DNA of 64,000 nt. It comes from Kutzneria kofuensis (GTDB taxonomy: Bacteria; Actinomycetota; Actinomycetes; Mycobacteriales; Pseudonocardiaceae). The stretch lies in the NCBI RefSeq assembly GCF_014203355.1, contig NZ_JACHIR010000003.1:496001-560000 (forward strand). The letters are read 5' to 3'. The notes beneath the pieces are model-generated. The model had not been told where the DNA came from and did not search any database. It saw nothing but the letters and a program-made list of their open reading frames with translations. Positions 46,876 through 55,153 of this stretch are shown piece by piece; within the stretch, counting starts at the first letter, position 1; each line of letters opens with the position of its first letter. A program made the position numbers and the translations under genes.

Positions 46876-48006
46876 GTGAGCGTTGATGCTGGTGAACGGC
46901 ACCTCTCCCCTCCGGCGCGGCGGGGGACGCGGGACGAACGGCGCGAGGCGACGCTGCGGGCGTTGACGGCGGGCATGGGGGCGCAGTGCGCGTACTGCGG
47001 GCGACCGCTGCCGGAACTGTCGCCGCGTGGCGGTCGGCCGACGCCCTACTGCCCTGCGGACCCGGAGCGGTACGGGAACTGGGGCGCCAAGGTGATCACC
47101 TGCGCGATGCTGGACGAGCAGCGCGAGATCTGGGTGCACCTGTACGGCCCGGACCAGCCGATGACGCCGCTGGATCTGGGGGCCCTCGATGGCAGCCTGA
47201 CGACCGTGCTGGCGGCGCTGGATCCGTTGCGGTCGGTCGTGGGCGAGCTGAGTGACCGTGTCACCGGCGAGGCCGCTGACGCGCTCGCGGCCAAGGAAGC
47301 GGCCGAGAACCAGCAGAGTGAGGCCCGGGCGGAGGCCGATCGGGCCATGGCGGAACGGGACCGCGCGCTGGCGGAGGCCGCCGAGGCGCGTGAGCAGGCT
47401 GCCGACGCCCTCGCGGTGAAGGACGCCGCCGAGCGGCTGGCGGCGGAGGCGTTGGCGGCCCGTGACCAGGCGCTAGCCGATCAGCGTGCCGCCGAGCAGG
47501 TCCGAGACGAGGCGGTGCGGACCAAGCAGGAGGCGCTGGACAAGGTGGCGCAGTCCCAGGACCGCGTCGCCGACCTGCAGCAGGTGCTGGAACGCGAACG
47601 GCAGGAGTCGGCGCGGCAACGCGAGCAGCTCCGCGTCGACCACCTGCAGGCGATGCAGGAACTCCAGGCGTCGCTGGCCAGCCGGCACGACGAGCGCATC
47701 CAGGCGCAGGCCGACGAGTTCCGCAAGCAGGCGCAGGCGGCGACGGCGGCCGCCGAGGCACGGATCGACGACCTCACCGGACAGCTCGCCCGCGCCAGCC
47801 AGACGTACGCCGAGTCCCTGGCGCCGCTGCACCAGCAACTGAGCAGCCTGCGCCAGGAACTCGACCGGGAGGCCGCCGCCAAGCAGGCCGCGGAGCAGCG
47901 CGTAATGGACCTGCGCGCCGCCCTGGCCCACCGGCTCGACCAGGCCGGCGACGACGAGGCCCTCCGCCAAACCCTCCGCGACCTGCTCCAAACAGCGGAG
48001 AAGTGA
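46876..48006 (+). CDS. Zinc-finger-like plus long coiled-coil protein (KfrA-like)
   Basis: 376 residues. Residues ~37-76 hold a Cys cluster: C-A-Y-C-G-R-P-L-P, then Y-C-P-A-D-P and V-I-T-C-A, resembling a treble-clef/HNH-type zinc finger for nucleic acid or protein binding. Residues ~125-370 are one nearly unbroken coiled coil rich in Ala, Glu, Gln and Arg (AEADRAMAERDRALAEAAEA and similar heptads). The organisation recalls KfrA/plasmid and conjugative-element DNA-binding coiled-coil proteins, but no family is certain. GTG start, probably leaderless. It ends beside the inverted repeat AACCGGTC-A-GACCGGTT at 48006-48022. Confidence 0.8.
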   Translation: MSVDAGERHLSPPARRGTRDERREATLRALTAGMGAQCAYCGRPLPELSPRGGRPTPYCPADPERYGNWGAKVITCAMLDEQREIWVHLYGPDQPMTPLDLGALDGSLTTVLAALDPLRSVVGELSDRVTGEAADALAAKEAAENQQSEARAEADRAMAERDRALAEAAEAREQAADALAVKDAAERLAAEALAARDQALADQRAAEQVRDEAVRTKQEALDKVAQSQDRVADLQQVLERERQESARQREQLRVDHLQAMQELQASLASRHDERIQAQADEFRKQAQAATAAAEARIDDLTGQLARASQTYAESLAPLHQQLSSLRQELDREAAAKQAAEQRVMDLRAALAHRLDQAGDDEALRQTLRDLLQTAEK

Positions 48007-48011
48007 ACCGG

Positions 48012-49451
48012 TCAGACCGGTTGGCCCAGCTCCACCACGGTGCGGGCGGCTGACTCCAGGGCGAAGGTCATGGAGCCGCCGTTGGGTTCGAAGCCGGCGT
48101 GCTCACCGGCGAAGTGCACCCGGCCCTCGGGCCGGCGGATGACCGGCATGAGCCGCTCGTGGCCGACCTCGGGAAGGATGTACGACCCCTCGATGTGCGG
48201 CTGTTGGTCCCACACCACGGAGGTGCCGAGCTCGAAGTGCTCGCGGGTGCCGGGCAGCACCGTCTCCACCTGGTCGATGGCGAAGTCGACGCGCTCCTCG
48301 GCGGTCATGGCGGCGACGGCCCGGGCGCGCCAGCCGGTGAGCAGGCACTCGAGGATCTTGCGCGGGCCGGGCCCGTGCGGGGTGGCGTCACGCAGCCACC
48401 GCACGGGCAGGTCCGTGGAGTAGCTGACGGCGCTGCCGGCCCAGAACTGGCGGCGGACCTGCAGGTAGATGCGCACGATGGACGAGTACTTGAGCCGCCG
48501 CATGACGTCGATCTTGTCGGCGCGCAGCCGGGCCTCGCCGAGGTCGATGTGCCGGATCGCGCTGAACGGCACGGTGACGACCACGTGCTCGGCCCGGATG
48601 GTCTGGAGCCGGCCGTGGGCGAGGAAGGTGACCTCGACGTCGTCGTCGGACTGGCTGATGCGGACGACCGGCTTGCGGTAGTGGATGCGGTCGCGCAGCC
48701 GCTCGGCGAAGGCGTACGGCAGCCGGTCGGTGCCGCCGCGGATCTTGGACCAGCGGTGGTCGGCGTGGGAGAGCGAGTGCGGGCTGGCCTCGTGCCGCAG
48801 CCACGCCAGCGCGGAGGCGGACTTGAGGTCGCCGCCGCGCATCTCCAGGAACAGCGGCTCCATCAGGTCGATCGCCGCCGGCGAGGCGCCACGGGCGCGC
48901 AGAACCTCGTACACGGACTGCTCGTCGTACGGTGCGAGGCGAGGCGTGCAGTGCCACTCGGCGGCGGCGATGTCGGGCTGCAGCTCGTCGGCCAGCGACG
49001 TCACGTACCGCTTGATCATGCCGGGCACGTCGAGGTGCCGCTCCTCCTCGGTCAGCGGCAGGTCGCAGCCGGCGATGGAGTCCCGGTCCGGTCCGAAGAA
49101 GCCGCCGCGCATGAAGTAGGCGAACTGGCTGTCCACGAGGTCGGCGACGTCCATCTCCACGCCCAGCTCGCGGGCGTAGTGGTGCACGTAGTGGCAGTGC
49201 GGGGTGATGGTCATCGCGCCGGCCTCGACGTGCATGCCGTCGGCGAAGGGCTGCCGCAGCGTGTACGCGCGGCCGCCGGGACGGTCGGCGGCCTCCAGCA
49301 CGGTGACCTCGCAGCCGCGGCGGCTCAGTTCGTACGCGGTGGCCAGCCCGGCGAGCCCGGCGCCGACCACGACGACGCTGCGGGGCGGCGTGAAGCCGGG
49401 CAGCCCCTCGTCGAGTTCGCGGCGCACCTGCGCCTGAGTCGGCTCACGCAT
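48012..49451 (-). CDS. FAD-dependent amine oxidase-family oxidoreductase (PBD cluster)
   Basis: 479 residues. Flavin-containing amine oxidase fold: dinucleotide motif V-V-V-G-A-G-L-A-G-L-A-T-A ending in LEAADRPGGRAYT, then MIKRYV, GGTDRLPYAFAERL, and the C-terminal FAD motif VHFAGEHAGFEPNGGSM. It starts within the tautomerase stop (8-nt overlap). PBD clusters making an exocyclic alkylidene C ring (tomaymycin, sibiromycin) are reported to include an FAD oxidoreductase; by position this enzyme could oxidise or desaturate the proline-derived ring. Substrate not determinable from sequence. Confidence 0.87.
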   Translation of the reverse strand: MREPTQAQVRRELDEGLPGFTPPRSVVVVGAGLAGLATAYELSRRGCEVTVLEAADRPGGRAYTLRQPFADGMHVEAGAMTITPHCHYVHHYARELGVEMDVADLVDSQFAYFMRGGFFGPDRDSIAGCDLPLTEEERHLDVPGMIKRYVTSLADELQPDIAAAEWHCTPRLAPYDEQSVYEVLRARGASPAAIDLMEPLFLEMRGGDLKSASALAWLRHEASPHSLSHADHRWSKIRGGTDRLPYAFAERLRDRIHYRKPVVRISQSDDDVEVTFLAHGRLQTIRAEHVVVTVPFSAIRHIDLGEARLRADKIDVMRRLKYSSIVRIYLQVRRQFWAGSAVSYSTDLPVRWLRDATPHGPGPRKILECLLTGWRARAVAAMTAEERVDFAIDQVETVLPGTREHFELGTSVVWDQQPHIEGSYILPEVGHERLMPVIRRPEGRVHFAGEHAGFEPNGGSMTFALESAARTVVELGQPV

Positions 49452-49647
49452 GACCGGTTCCCCTCCGCTGCGCCATCGACTCGCCGCCGACGAACCAGTT
49501 GGTGGGCTCGCATTCGACGACGCTCACCCGCACCACCTCCGGTGCGACGGCCAGGGCCGACGCGGCGGCCTCGGTCAGGGCCTTGCCCAGCGCGGTGATC
49601 TCCTCCTGCGGGCGACCCTTGAGCAGGGTCACCTGGATCTGTGGCAT
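49444..49647 (-). CDS. 4-oxalocrotonate tautomerase-family protein (TomN-like)
   Basis: 67 residues, ATG after GGGGAG. After Met removal Pro1 is the catalytic base. Arg11 (K-G-R) and Arg39 (V-V-R) match the 4-OT numbering, while Phe50 of 4-OT is Trp50 (T-N-W-F). This matches the tomaymycin cluster's TomN in family and context; TomN is a 4-OT homologue proposed to isomerise the dienol/imine intermediate of C-ring synthesis. Co-transcribed with the MerR gene (13-nt gap) and the amine oxidase gene. Confidence 0.9.
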   Translation of the reverse strand: MPQIQVTLLKGRPQEEITALGKALTEAAASALAVAPEVVRVSVVECEPTNWFVGGESMAQRRGTGHA

Positions 49648-49660
49648 GGCTACTCCCCCT

Positions 49661-50071
49661 TCAACAGGCGTGCGACCGGGTCAGCGTGGAGACCCGCAGC
49701 CGCAGTTCGCGGTCGCATTCCGGGCAGGACAGCTGGTCCGGCTCGGAATGGTCGATGTGGTGGCGCAGCAGGCGCAGGGCGGCGCAGGTGCTGTCGACGT
49801 GCGCGCGGAGCTCGGTGAGGCGCTGCTCGGCCAGCCGCCGGGCGGCCGGTGCGGCGGCGACGAGCGCCCGCACGTCGTCGAGGCTGAGCATCGCCCCCTC
49901 GATGTAGGTCCGCACGAGCGTCAACCGGCGCAGGTCGGCCGGGGTGAAGTGGCGGCGGCCGTTGCGCCGCTGGGTGGTCAGCAGGCCCTCGTCCTCGTAG
50001 TACCGCAGCGCCGAGACACGCATCTGGAACCACTCGGCGACCTGCCCGATCGGCACCAGCTCCTCAGTCAT
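49661..50071 (-). CDS. MerR-family transcriptional regulator
   Basis: 136 residues from the ATG at 50071, overlapping the UvrA stop by ATGA. N-terminal MerR HTH: IGQVAEWFQMRVSALRYYEDEGLLTTQRR..RHFTPADLRRL (~7-50). Then comes a dimerisation coiled coil and a C-terminal C-P-E-C pair (LSCPECDREL), which may bind a metal or form a disulfide. It is probably the cluster-situated regulator of the resistance operon, sensing the PBD or DNA stress. The 22-bp palindrome at 52391-52412 is a candidate operator. Confidence 0.9.
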   Translation of the reverse strand: MTEELVPIGQVAEWFQMRVSALRYYEDEGLLTTQRRNGRRHFTPADLRRLTLVRTYIEGAMLSLDDVRALVAAAPAARRLAEQRLTELRAHVDSTCAALRLLRHHIDHSEPDQLSCPECDRELRLRVSTLTRSHAC

Positions 50072-52371
50072 TCCGCCTCCCGGCGGGAGTACTCCTCCAG
50101 ATCCCCGGCCAGACACCGCGCGGTGTGCGAGTTCTTGGCCCGCAACAGGTCCCGCGGTGTTCCCTCGAACACGACCCGGCCGCCGTGGCGACCGGCCTCG
50201 GGGCCCATGTCGATGATCCAGTCGGAGTGCCGGACGACGTCGAGGTCGTGCTCGATGGCGATGACCGTGTTGCCCGCGTCGACCAGCCGGTCCATCAGCG
50301 CCAGCAGCCGCCCCACGTCGGACATGTGCAGGCCGGTGGTGGGCTCGTCCAGCACGTACACGGTGCCGGTCTCGCGTAGCCGGGTGGCCAGCTTGAGGCG
50401 CTGGCGCTCGCCGCCGGACAGGGTGGACAGCGGCTGCCCCAGCGTCAGGTAGCCGAGGCCGACCTCGGACAGCAGCGCGAGCCGCTGCTTGATGTCGGGC
50501 TCGGTGAAGAACCGCAGCGCGTCGTCGGTGGTCATGGCCAGCACGTCGGCGATGGTGCGGTCGCCGACGGTGTGCGCGAGGGCCTCCGGCCGGTACCGCT
50601 TGCCGCCGCACTCCTCGCACGTCGTGGTGACGGGGTCGAGGTAGGCCAGGTCGGTCTGGATGATGCCGCGGCCCTTGCAGTTGGGGCAGGCGCCGGCGGA
50701 GTTGAAGCTGAACAGCCCCGCGTCCTGGCCGGTGGCCGCCGCGAACATCGCCCGGATCGGGTCCATGACATCCAGGTAGGTGGCCGGCACCGAGCGCAGC
50801 GAGATGCCGATCGCCGACTGGTCGACGATCACCACGTCGGGGTGCTGGCGCGGCAGCACCGTGGACACCAGCGTGCTCTTGCCCGAGCCGGCGACGCCGG
50901 TGACGGTGGTGAGCACGCCGGTGGGGATGTCCACGGAGACGTCCTGCAGGTTGTGCACGCGGGCGTGGCGGATCGGCAGCTTGCCGGTGGGCATGCGGAA
51001 AGTGTCCTTGAGGCCGGGCACGGAGCGCAGCGCGCGGCCGGTGGCGGTGCCGGCCTTGCGCAGCTGGGCGACGGTGCCCTCGAAGACGACCTCGCCGCCC
51101 TCGGTGCCGGCGCCCGGGCCCATCTCCACCACGTGGTCGGCAATGCGCAGCACGTCCCGGTCGTGCTCGACGACCAGCACGGTGTTGCCCTTGTCGCGCA
51201 GCGCGAGCAGCAGCTCGTTGAGCCGGTGCACGTCCCGGGGGTGCAGGCCGACGCTGGGCTCGTCGAAGATGAACGTCAGGTCGGTCAGGCTGCTGCCCAG
51301 GTGCCGCACGGTCTTGAGGCGCTGGCTCTCACCGCCGGACAGGGTGGGTGTCTCGCGGTCCAGGCTGAGGTAGCCCAGGCCGATGTCGGACACCCGGCGC
51401 AGCGCGGCCAGGGCGGCGCCGACGATCGGCTTGGCCGCCGGCACGTCCAGGTCGGCGAGCACGTCGATCAGCTCGTCCACCTCCAGCCGGGTCAGGTCGG
51501 CGATGGAGTAGCCCTTGATCTTGGACGCGAGCGCCTTCTTGTTCAGCCGGCCGCCGTGGCAGACCGGGCACGGCCCCTCGCTGACCACCTCGTCCACGGC
51601 CGCCCGGTCGCGTTCGTTGAGCGCGTCCAGGCCCTTCTTCAGGTAGCGCCGGGTGAAGCGCAGCACGACGCCCTCGTACTCGTTCTTGTAGACGCCGTTG
51701 CGGCCGCTGCGGTCGACCTTGAACCCGCTGCCGTGCAGCAGCTTCTCCCGGTCTTCCTGGCTGAACTTGCCGATCGGCAGGTCCGGGTCGAACAGGCCGG
51801 ACTCGGCGTAGAGCTGCCACTGGAAGGTGCCCTTGGCGAACGACGGGTGCCGGATCGCGCCCTCGTTGAGGCTCTTGGACTCGTCGATGAGCTTGTCCAG
51901 GTCCAGCCGCACGGTGCGGCCGAGGCCCTCGCACTCCGGGCACATGCCGTTGGGGTCGTTGAACGAGAACGACGTGGACGGGCCGGCGGTCGGCTTGCCG
52001 TGCCGGGAGAACAGCACCCGCAGCACCGAGTAGATGTCGGTCATGGTGCCGACGGTGGAGCGGGAGTTGCCGCCGACCGGCTTCTGGTCGACCACGATCG
52101 CCGTGGACAGGTTCTCCATCACCTCGGCGTCCGGCCGCTCGTAGCGGGGCAGCCGGTTGCGGATGAACGCCGGGAAGGACTCGTTGAGCTGGCGCTGCGA
52201 CTCCACGGCGATGGTGCCGAACACGACGGAGGACTTGCCGGAGCCCGACACGCCGGCGAACACGGTGAGCTCCCCCTTGGGGATGCGCAGGGAGACGTTC
52301 TTGAGGTTGTTCTCCCGGGCGTTGCCCACCTCGATGTGCCCGCCGGCGCGGGCCCCGTCCCGACTGCTCAT
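50068..52371 (-). CDS. UvrA-like resistance protein (TomM/DrrC type), paralogue 2
   Basis: 767 residues, ATG after GGAGGGTGAG. Two ABC modules with Walker A G-V-S-G-S-G-K-S-S and G-V-A-G-S-G-K-S-T, signatures TLSGGESQR and TLSGGERQR, and cysteine pairs in MCPECEG, PCPVCHGG, ACPNCKG and TCEECGGK. Short class II UvrA. In PBD and anthracycline producers such proteins (TomM, DrrC) give self-resistance by binding or displacing drug-DNA adducts. Heads the operon UvrA-MerR-tautomerase-amine oxidase. Confidence 0.93.
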   Translation of the reverse strand: MSSRDGARAGGHIEVGNARENNLKNVSLRIPKGELTVFAGVSGSGKSSVVFGTIAVESQRQLNESFPAFIRNRLPRYERPDAEVMENLSTAIVVDQKPVGGNSRSTVGTMTDIYSVLRVLFSRHGKPTAGPSTSFSFNDPNGMCPECEGLGRTVRLDLDKLIDESKSLNEGAIRHPSFAKGTFQWQLYAESGLFDPDLPIGKFSQEDREKLLHGSGFKVDRSGRNGVYKNEYEGVVLRFTRRYLKKGLDALNERDRAAVDEVVSEGPCPVCHGGRLNKKALASKIKGYSIADLTRLEVDELIDVLADLDVPAAKPIVGAALAALRRVSDIGLGYLSLDRETPTLSGGESQRLKTVRHLGSSLTDLTFIFDEPSVGLHPRDVHRLNELLLALRDKGNTVLVVEHDRDVLRIADHVVEMGPGAGTEGGEVVFEGTVAQLRKAGTATGRALRSVPGLKDTFRMPTGKLPIRHARVHNLQDVSVDIPTGVLTTVTGVAGSGKSTLVSTVLPRQHPDVVIVDQSAIGISLRSVPATYLDVMDPIRAMFAAATGQDAGLFSFNSAGACPNCKGRGIIQTDLAYLDPVTTTCEECGGKRYRPEALAHTVGDRTIADVLAMTTDDALRFFTEPDIKQRLALLSEVGLGYLTLGQPLSTLSGGERQRLKLATRLRETGTVYVLDEPTTGLHMSDVGRLLALMDRLVDAGNTVIAIEHDLDVVRHSDWIIDMGPEAGRHGGRVVFEGTPRDLLRAKNSHTARCLAGDLEEYSRREAE

Positions 52372-52390
52372 CTCACCCTCCTCAACTCGG

Positions 52391-52412
52391 ATGATTTCCG
52401 TCAGGAAATCAT
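52391..52412. promoter_or_regulatory. 22-bp palindrome in the resistance-operon promoter
   Basis: ATGATTTCC and GGAAATCAT, exact 9-bp arms around 4 nt, 20 nt upstream of the UvrA-like start. It is the only AT-rich segment around, so it probably covers the promoter. Likely operator of the MerR protein encoded by the second gene of the operon. Confidence 0.7.
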
Positions 52413-52438
52413 AGGGTGGACGTGTTGTCCATTCGAAC

Positions 52439-52475
52439 CGGCCTGACCAGGTGCAGGGATACCCGGTTCAGGCCG
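52439..52475 (-). terminator. Terminator of the C-ring operon
   Basis: CGGCCTGA / TCAGGCCG stem with a partly pairing interior (CCAGG..CCGG), directly after the gamma-glutamyltransferase-like stop at 52483. Separates this operon from the UvrA promoter. Confidence 0.6.
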
Positions 52476-52482
52476 ACTTGAT

Positions 52483-54276
52483 TCACCGGGCGATGGCATA
52501 CGCCTGCTGACCGCGCGGACTGGCCGCGGCCAGCACCAGGTCGTCGCCGGCACGGCCCGTGACACACACCTTGCCCAGCGTGTTCGGCTCGACCTCGACC
52601 ACCTGGTGGCCGCGGCGGCGCAGCTCGGCCAGCACGGCCTCGTCCCGCCCGGCCTCGGTGACCAGCGCGAGCGGCCGGGCCTTGCGCGGGGTGAAGGACG
52701 AGGGCACGTGGTCGGTGTGGAAGGCGGTCGCCTCCACCGCCTGCTGCGGGCTCATGCCGAACTCGACGTGGTTGAGGAAGAAACCCAGCGTCCACTGGTC
52801 CTGCTGGTCGCCGCCGGGCGTGCCGAAGGCCAGGTACGGCTGGCCGTCACGCAGCGCGATGGTCGGGCTGAGGGTGGTGCGCGGGCGCTTGTCCGGGGCC
52901 AGCGTGTTGGGGTGGCCGTCGACCAGCCACGCCATCTGGCCGCGCGTGCCGAGCGGGAAGCCCAGGCCGGGCACCACGGGCGAGCTCTTGAGCCAGCCGC
53001 CGCTGGGCGTGGCGGCGACCATGTTGCCCTCGGCGTCGGTGGCCGTCACGCAGCAGGTGTCGCCGTTGGCGGCGGTCCGGCGCACCACGGCCGGCACGCC
53101 GTCGTCGAGCTGGGCCAACCAGGACGGCTCGTCCGGCGGCACGGTCACGTCGAGCACGGGCGGGATGAACGGCTCGCGGCCGTCCGGCGAGCCGGGGCGC
53201 AGTGTGCCGGAGGCCGACTCGCCGATCAGCGCCCGGCGCTCCTCGGCGTAGCCGCGGTCCAGCAGCGCCTTGAGCGGCACCTCGGCGTGGTTCGGGTCGC
53301 CGTACCAGGCCTCGCGGTCGGCGAACGCGAGCTTGGCGCACTCGACCACGGTGTGCAGGTGCTCGGCGCTGCCGGCGCCCATGGCGGCCAGGTCGTAGCC
53401 CTCCAGCAGGGCGAGCTGCTGCAGGAACACCGGGCCCTGCGACCACGGGCCGGGCTTGTGCACGGTCAGCCCCCGGTAGTCCAGCCACACCGAGTCCTCC
53501 ACGGTCGGCTGCCAGCGGGCGAGGTCGGCGCCGGTGAGCAGGCCGCCGTTGCGGCGGCCGGTCGAGTCGACCATCTCGGCGGTGCCGGCGAACTGGTCGA
53601 TGGCCTCGGCGACGAAGCCCTCGTAGAACGCGCGGTGCGCGGCGTCGATGCGGTGCTCGCGGGTGCCGCCCGCGGCCTGCGACTCGGCCAGCAGCCGACG
53701 GAAGGTGGCGGCCAGGGCGGGGTTGCGCAGCCGCTGGCCGGGCGCGGGCACCGCGCCGTTGATCAGATAGGTGCGGCCGGACTCGGCCCACTCGTCGCGG
53801 AACAGCTCGGCCAGCGAGCCGATCATCTCGGCGGCCTTGGGCAGCACCGGGTAGCCGTGCTCGGCGTAGTGCACGGCCGGCGCGAGCACGTCGGCCAGCG
53901 CCAGCCGGCCGTAGTCGCGCAGCAGCCGCAGCCACGCGCCGAACGCGCCCGGAACGCACGCCGACAGCAGGCCGGAGCCGGGCACCACGTCCAGCCCGCG
54001 GGAGCGGAACTCGGCCGGGGTGGCGCGCAGCGGCATCGGCCCCTGCCCGCACACCACCTCGACGCTCTCCGAGCCGGCGCGGTGCACCATGATCGGGACG
54101 TCGCCGGCGGGGCCGTTGAGGTGGGGCTCGACGACCTGGATGACGAACGCGGCGGCGGTGGCCGCGTCGAAGGCGTTGCCGCCGAGGTCGAACATGGCCA
54201 TCCCGGCCGCCGAGGCCAGCCAGTGGGTGGCGGACACCGCGGCCTGGGTGCCGCGGAGCTCGGGTCGTGTCAACAC
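52483..54276 (-). CDS. Gamma-glutamyltransferase-like protein (TomL/LmbA/SibY family)
   Basis: 597 residues. Ntn-hydrolase GGT fold: large subunit with PHLNGPAGDVPIMV, then the small-subunit start at T407 in G-D-T-C-C-V-T-A-T-D-A-E-G-N, where the nucleophile Thr is followed by two Cys instead of the usual Thr-His. The glycine-rich loop is S-G-G-W rather than F-G-S-G, and TFGTPGGDQQDQW closes the fold. In lincomycin and PBD pathways this GGT homologue (LmbA, TomL, SibY) cleaves a C-C bond (removing an oxalyl unit) of the ring-opened L-DOPA product. Last gene of the five-gene operon; no signal peptide, fitting a cytosolic biosynthetic role. Confidence 0.92.
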   Translation of the reverse strand: MLTRPELRGTQAAVSATHWLASAAGMAMFDLGGNAFDAATAAAFVIQVVEPHLNGPAGDVPIMVHRAGSESVEVVCGQGPMPLRATPAEFRSRGLDVVPGSGLLSACVPGAFGAWLRLLRDYGRLALADVLAPAVHYAEHGYPVLPKAAEMIGSLAELFRDEWAESGRTYLINGAVPAPGQRLRNPALAATFRRLLAESQAAGGTREHRIDAAHRAFYEGFVAEAIDQFAGTAEMVDSTGRRNGGLLTGADLARWQPTVEDSVWLDYRGLTVHKPGPWSQGPVFLQQLALLEGYDLAAMGAGSAEHLHTVVECAKLAFADREAWYGDPNHAEVPLKALLDRGYAEERRALIGESASGTLRPGSPDGREPFIPPVLDVTVPPDEPSWLAQLDDGVPAVVRRTAANGDTCCVTATDAEGNMVAATPSGGWLKSSPVVPGLGFPLGTRGQMAWLVDGHPNTLAPDKRPRTTLSPTIALRDGQPYLAFGTPGGDQQDQWTLGFFLNHVEFGMSPQQAVEATAFHTDHVPSSFTPRKARPLALVTEAGRDEAVLAELRRRGHQVVEVEPNTLGKVCVTGRAGDDLVLAAASPRGQQAYAIAR

Positions 54277-54295
54277 GGTGCTTCCCTTCTGTGCG

Positions 54296-55153
54296 CTAGA
54301 GGCGGGCCGGTTCGGGGACGGTCAGGTGGCCGCTGGCGGCCGGCAGCACGGCGCCGGTGACCGTCGCGGAGACGACGCGGCCGTCGGCGACGTGCACCTG
54401 TCCGTGCAGAGTGGACGGTCGCCGCAGCTCGATGCCCTGGCGCACACGGTATTCGTGGCAGCCGGTGTCGGCGGGCAGCAGGCCGTTGTCCACCAGCCAC
54501 GCGCCGAGCGCGAGCGCCGCGGAGGCGCAGGCGGGGTCCTCGGGCATGCCGTAGCCGGGGGCGAACATGCGGGCGTGGGCGGTGCGTTCTTCGGGATGCC
54601 ACGCGAACACGAACAGGTCCTTCTCCGTGCGCCACACGGGGTGTTCGGGGCGCAGCGCGGCCACTGCGAGGGCGTCCGGGTCGATGGGCATCAGGTGGAA
54701 GGCCGGGCCGAAGCCGGCGGTGGCGGCGAGCCCGTGCGGCGGCACCGAGCACGCTTCGGCCAGCGACGTGGCGTCGAACCTGGTCGTGTCCAACGGCCGG
54801 CTGGCGGTGAGGGTGGCGTGCTCGGCGTCGGCGTCGACGGGCAGCACGCGTTCCCCGCACTCCTGCACGAGCCGACCGGGGGCCAGCCGCCCCAGGCGCA
54901 CGAGAGTGCAGGCGGTGCCGACCGCGGAGTGGCCGCCGAACGGTGATTCGCCTTGGGGCGTGAAGATTCGCACGCGGTGCGTGGCCTCCGGCAGGGTCGG
55001 CGGCAGCACGAACGCCGTCTCCGAGGTGCCGAGCTCCCGGGCGATCGCGGCCATGGTCTCGTCGTCGAGGTGTTCGGCGTCGGGCACGACGGCGAGCGCG
55101 CAGCCGGTCAGCGGGCCGTCGGCGAACATGTCGACCAGGTGGTAGGCGATCAT
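54296..55153 (-). CDS. PhzF-family isomerase (TomK/LmbX/SibS-like)
   Basis: 285 residues from the ATG at 55153 in an ATGA overlap with the LLM gene. Diaminopimelate-epimerase-like PhzF fold: catalytic Glu45 in T-S-E-T-A-F-V at the PhzF position, FTPQGESPFGGHSAVGTA, and MPEDPACASAALALGAWL. In 4-alkyl-L-proline pathways the PhzF homologue isomerises the diene intermediate before reduction. Consistent with its neighbours. Confidence 0.92.
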   Translation of the reverse strand: MIAYHLVDMFADGPLTGCALAVVPDAEHLDDETMAAIARELGTSETAFVLPPTLPEATHRVRIFTPQGESPFGGHSAVGTACTLVRLGRLAPGRLVQECGERVLPVDADAEHATLTASRPLDTTRFDATSLAEACSVPPHGLAATAGFGPAFHLMPIDPDALAVAALRPEHPVWRTEKDLFVFAWHPEERTAHARMFAPGYGMPEDPACASAALALGAWLVDNGLLPADTGCHEYRVRQGIELRRPSTLHGQVHVADGRVVSATVTGAVLPAASGHLTVPEPARL

